Assembly: GCA_000435055.1 (NCBI GenBank)
Contig: FR879714.1
Span: 1 to 5,989, forward strand
From: Clostridium sp. CAG:138
Lineage (GTDB): Bacteria > Bacillota > Clostridia > Christensenellales > CAG-138
DNA: 5,989 bases
Direction: 5' to 3'
A program made the position numbers and the translations under genes. The notes beneath the pieces were generated by a model. That model had not been told where the DNA came from. It saw only the letters and a list, made by a program, of their open reading frames with translations, and made no database searches. Below, piece after piece: positions 5,322-5,989 of this stretch. Each line of letters begins with the position of its first letter. The first letter of the stretch is position 1.

Positions 5322-5446
5322 GTGTTGTCGTCCCGGAAAATCAGCGGCAGGAGCTTTTTGCGCTGAGAAATGCAGTATTTCCGGTATCCGCCGGCGATCT
5401 CGGGGTTTGTGAACCGTTCCCGTGCGGAAAGGAAACCATAACCCGC
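5199..5446. repeat. Frame-breaking 125-bp tandem duplication
   Basis: Positions 5199-5321 and 5324-5446 match at 118 of 123 positions by hand alignment, with a 2-bp GT between them, so the period is 125 bp (remainder 2 when divided by 3). The five differences include Ile/Leu, Leu/Arg and Glu/Gly changes and two silent ones, so the copies have diverged. Each copy encodes the segment from AGYGFLSARERF to LPLIFRDDN, but in different frames relative to the upstream LRR part. Confidence 0.92.
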
Positions 5447-5989
5447 TTGAGCGCCGAGCTTCATCGCAGAGAATACCGAAACGCTTATCGCAGGCGCGTT
5501 CTCAGGTTTCAAACCACAGCAGCCCTCGAACGCCTTCTTGCCTATGCTCGTCACGCCCTCCGGGATCACGACGCTTCTAAGGCGCTTGCAGCCATAGAAC
5601 GCCGAATCGTCTATGTACGTCACGCCCTCCGGGATCACGACGCTCGCAAGGCTTGAGCAGTTAAAGAACGCCGAATCGCCTATGCCCGTCACGCCCTTCG
5701 GGATCACGACGCTTGTTAGGCTTGAGCATCCCCTAAACGCCGAATCGCCTATGCTCGTCACGCTCTCCGGGATCACGACGCTTGTAAGGCTGCAGCAGCC
5801 AAGGAACGCCTCCCTGCCTATGCCCGTCACGCTCTCTGGGATCACGACGCTCGCAAGGCTTGAGCAGTAACAGAACGCCGAAGCGCCTATGCTCGTCACG
5901 CCCTCCGGGATAACGACGCTTGCAAGGCTTGAGCATCCCCTAAACGCCTCCCTGCCTATGTACGTCACGCCCTCCGGGATCACGACGCT
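5255..5989 (-). CDS. BspA-type leucine-rich repeat protein, partial at window edge, 3' truncated by frameshift
   Basis: N-terminal-side part of the same composite gene; the start lies beyond 5989. Seven consecutive 23-residue repeats of the BspA/LRR_5 type (consensus SVVIPEGVTSIGxSAFxxC followed by SSLx) occupy 5507-5989. Such repeats form a curved solenoid used for protein contacts, in secreted as well as intracellular proteins; the absent N-terminus prevents deciding on a signal peptide. After the repeats, AISVSVFSAMKLGAQ leads into AGYGFLSARERFTNPEIAGG and QRKKLLPLIFRDDN. That sequence should continue into DEALRFYIDEKK, but the tandem duplication puts the following copy in another frame, adding about 22 unrelated residues (TRVMVSFPHGNGSQ...) before TGA at 5257-5255. 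With one copy removed, the frame would run through into DUF4132. The truncated LRR protein could still be made. Confidence 0.78.
   Translation of the reverse strand, partial: SVVIPEGVTYIGREAFRGCSSLASVVIPEGVTSIGASAFCYCSSLASVVIPESVTGIGREAFLGCCSLTSVVIPESVTSIGDSAFRGCSSLTSVVIPKGVTGIGDSAFFNCSSLASVVIPEGVTYIDDSAFYGCKRLRSVVIPEGVTSIGKKAFEGCCGLKPENAPAISVSVFSAMKLGAQAGYGFLSARERFTNPEIAGGYRKYCISQRKKLLPLIFRDDNTRVMVSFPHGNGSQTLRSPANT
5507..5989 (-). repeat. Seven tandem 69-bp units encoding leucine-rich repeats
   Basis: The 483 bp to the window edge divide exactly into seven 69-bp units, one per 23-residue repeat, and the array continues beyond the edge. On the plus strand nearly every unit contains GTCACGCYCTCYGGGATMAC followed by GACGCT, whereas the stretch for variable residues around SAFxxC differs. 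Conservation at DNA level suggests recent duplication or gene conversion; change by whole units keeps the reading frame. Confidence 0.85.

Noticed and set aside
4470..5366. Long open frame of 298 codons on the plus strand
   Set aside because: It is antisense to the DUF4132/linker coding sequence, is highly Arg/Leu/Val-rich as expected for a shadow frame in GC-rich coding DNA, matches no family and has no ribosome binding site.
5507..5989. CRISPR-like regular repeats
   Set aside because: The 69-bp periodicity is the codon-level image of 23-residue leucine-rich repeats; there are no repeat/spacer boundaries and the frame is open throughout.
1..5989. tRNA, rRNA or known riboswitch
   Set aside because: No cloverleaf with a TTCGANNC-type arm, rRNA signature or recognisable aptamer was seen on either strand by eye.

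Overview
The window looks like a Firmicutes genome, most likely a gut Clostridia (Oscillospiraceae/Ruminococcus-like) chromosome. The evidence is the gene families (MobC, VirE-type ATPase, XRE + ImmA/IrrE pair, C-terminal piece of a TnpX-type large serine recombinase, BspA-type leucine-rich repeats, DUF4132), strong AGGAG-type ribosome binding sites and near-consensus sigma-A promoters. Taxonomy is inferred from family knowledge, not from a search.

Region 1 (1-3454) is part of an integrative mobilizable or conjugative element. On the minus strand mobC (1453-1773) and a VirE-family replication ATPase/helicase (86-1456) form an operon joined by a GTGA stop/start overlap. On the plus strand an XRE-family repressor (2103-2537) is followed by an ImmA/IrrE-like zinc protease (2648-3202) with its own promoter. 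The 329-bp gap between mobC and the repressor gene is the control centre. It holds a perfect TTGACA-N17-TATAAT promoter reading right and a TTGACA-N17-TACAAT promoter reading left. The two converge and overlap face to face, and a cluster of GTTCA/TGAAC half-sites surrounds them. The mobC-side half of the gap carries two inverted repeats and a pair of 14-bp direct repeats, a plausible oriT. By analogy with ICEBs1 ImmR/ImmA, the repressor would hold the element quiet and the protease would relieve repression. The 3' end of a serine recombinase gene (about 3131-3454, minus) lies convergent to the protease gene; its catalytic part is absent.

Region 2 (3459-5989, minus strand) holds a chromosomal-type gene for a large composite protein: seven 23-residue BspA-type leucine-rich repeats running off the window edge, a short possibly ankyrin-like helical segment, an Ala/Pro/Lys-rich linker and a DUF4132 domain with a natural-looking C-terminus. 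The gene is split by an imperfect tandem duplication of period 125 bp (copies 5199-5321 and 5324-5446, 118/123 identical). Because 125 is not a multiple of three, the leucine-rich part runs out of frame and stops at 5255, while the DUF4132 part continues in another frame with no start codon until 4922.

The most interesting items are the face-to-face promoter switch with its operator array, the frame-breaking duplication in the LRR-DUF4132 gene, and the abrupt junction between the recombinase remnant and the DUF4132 stop codon.
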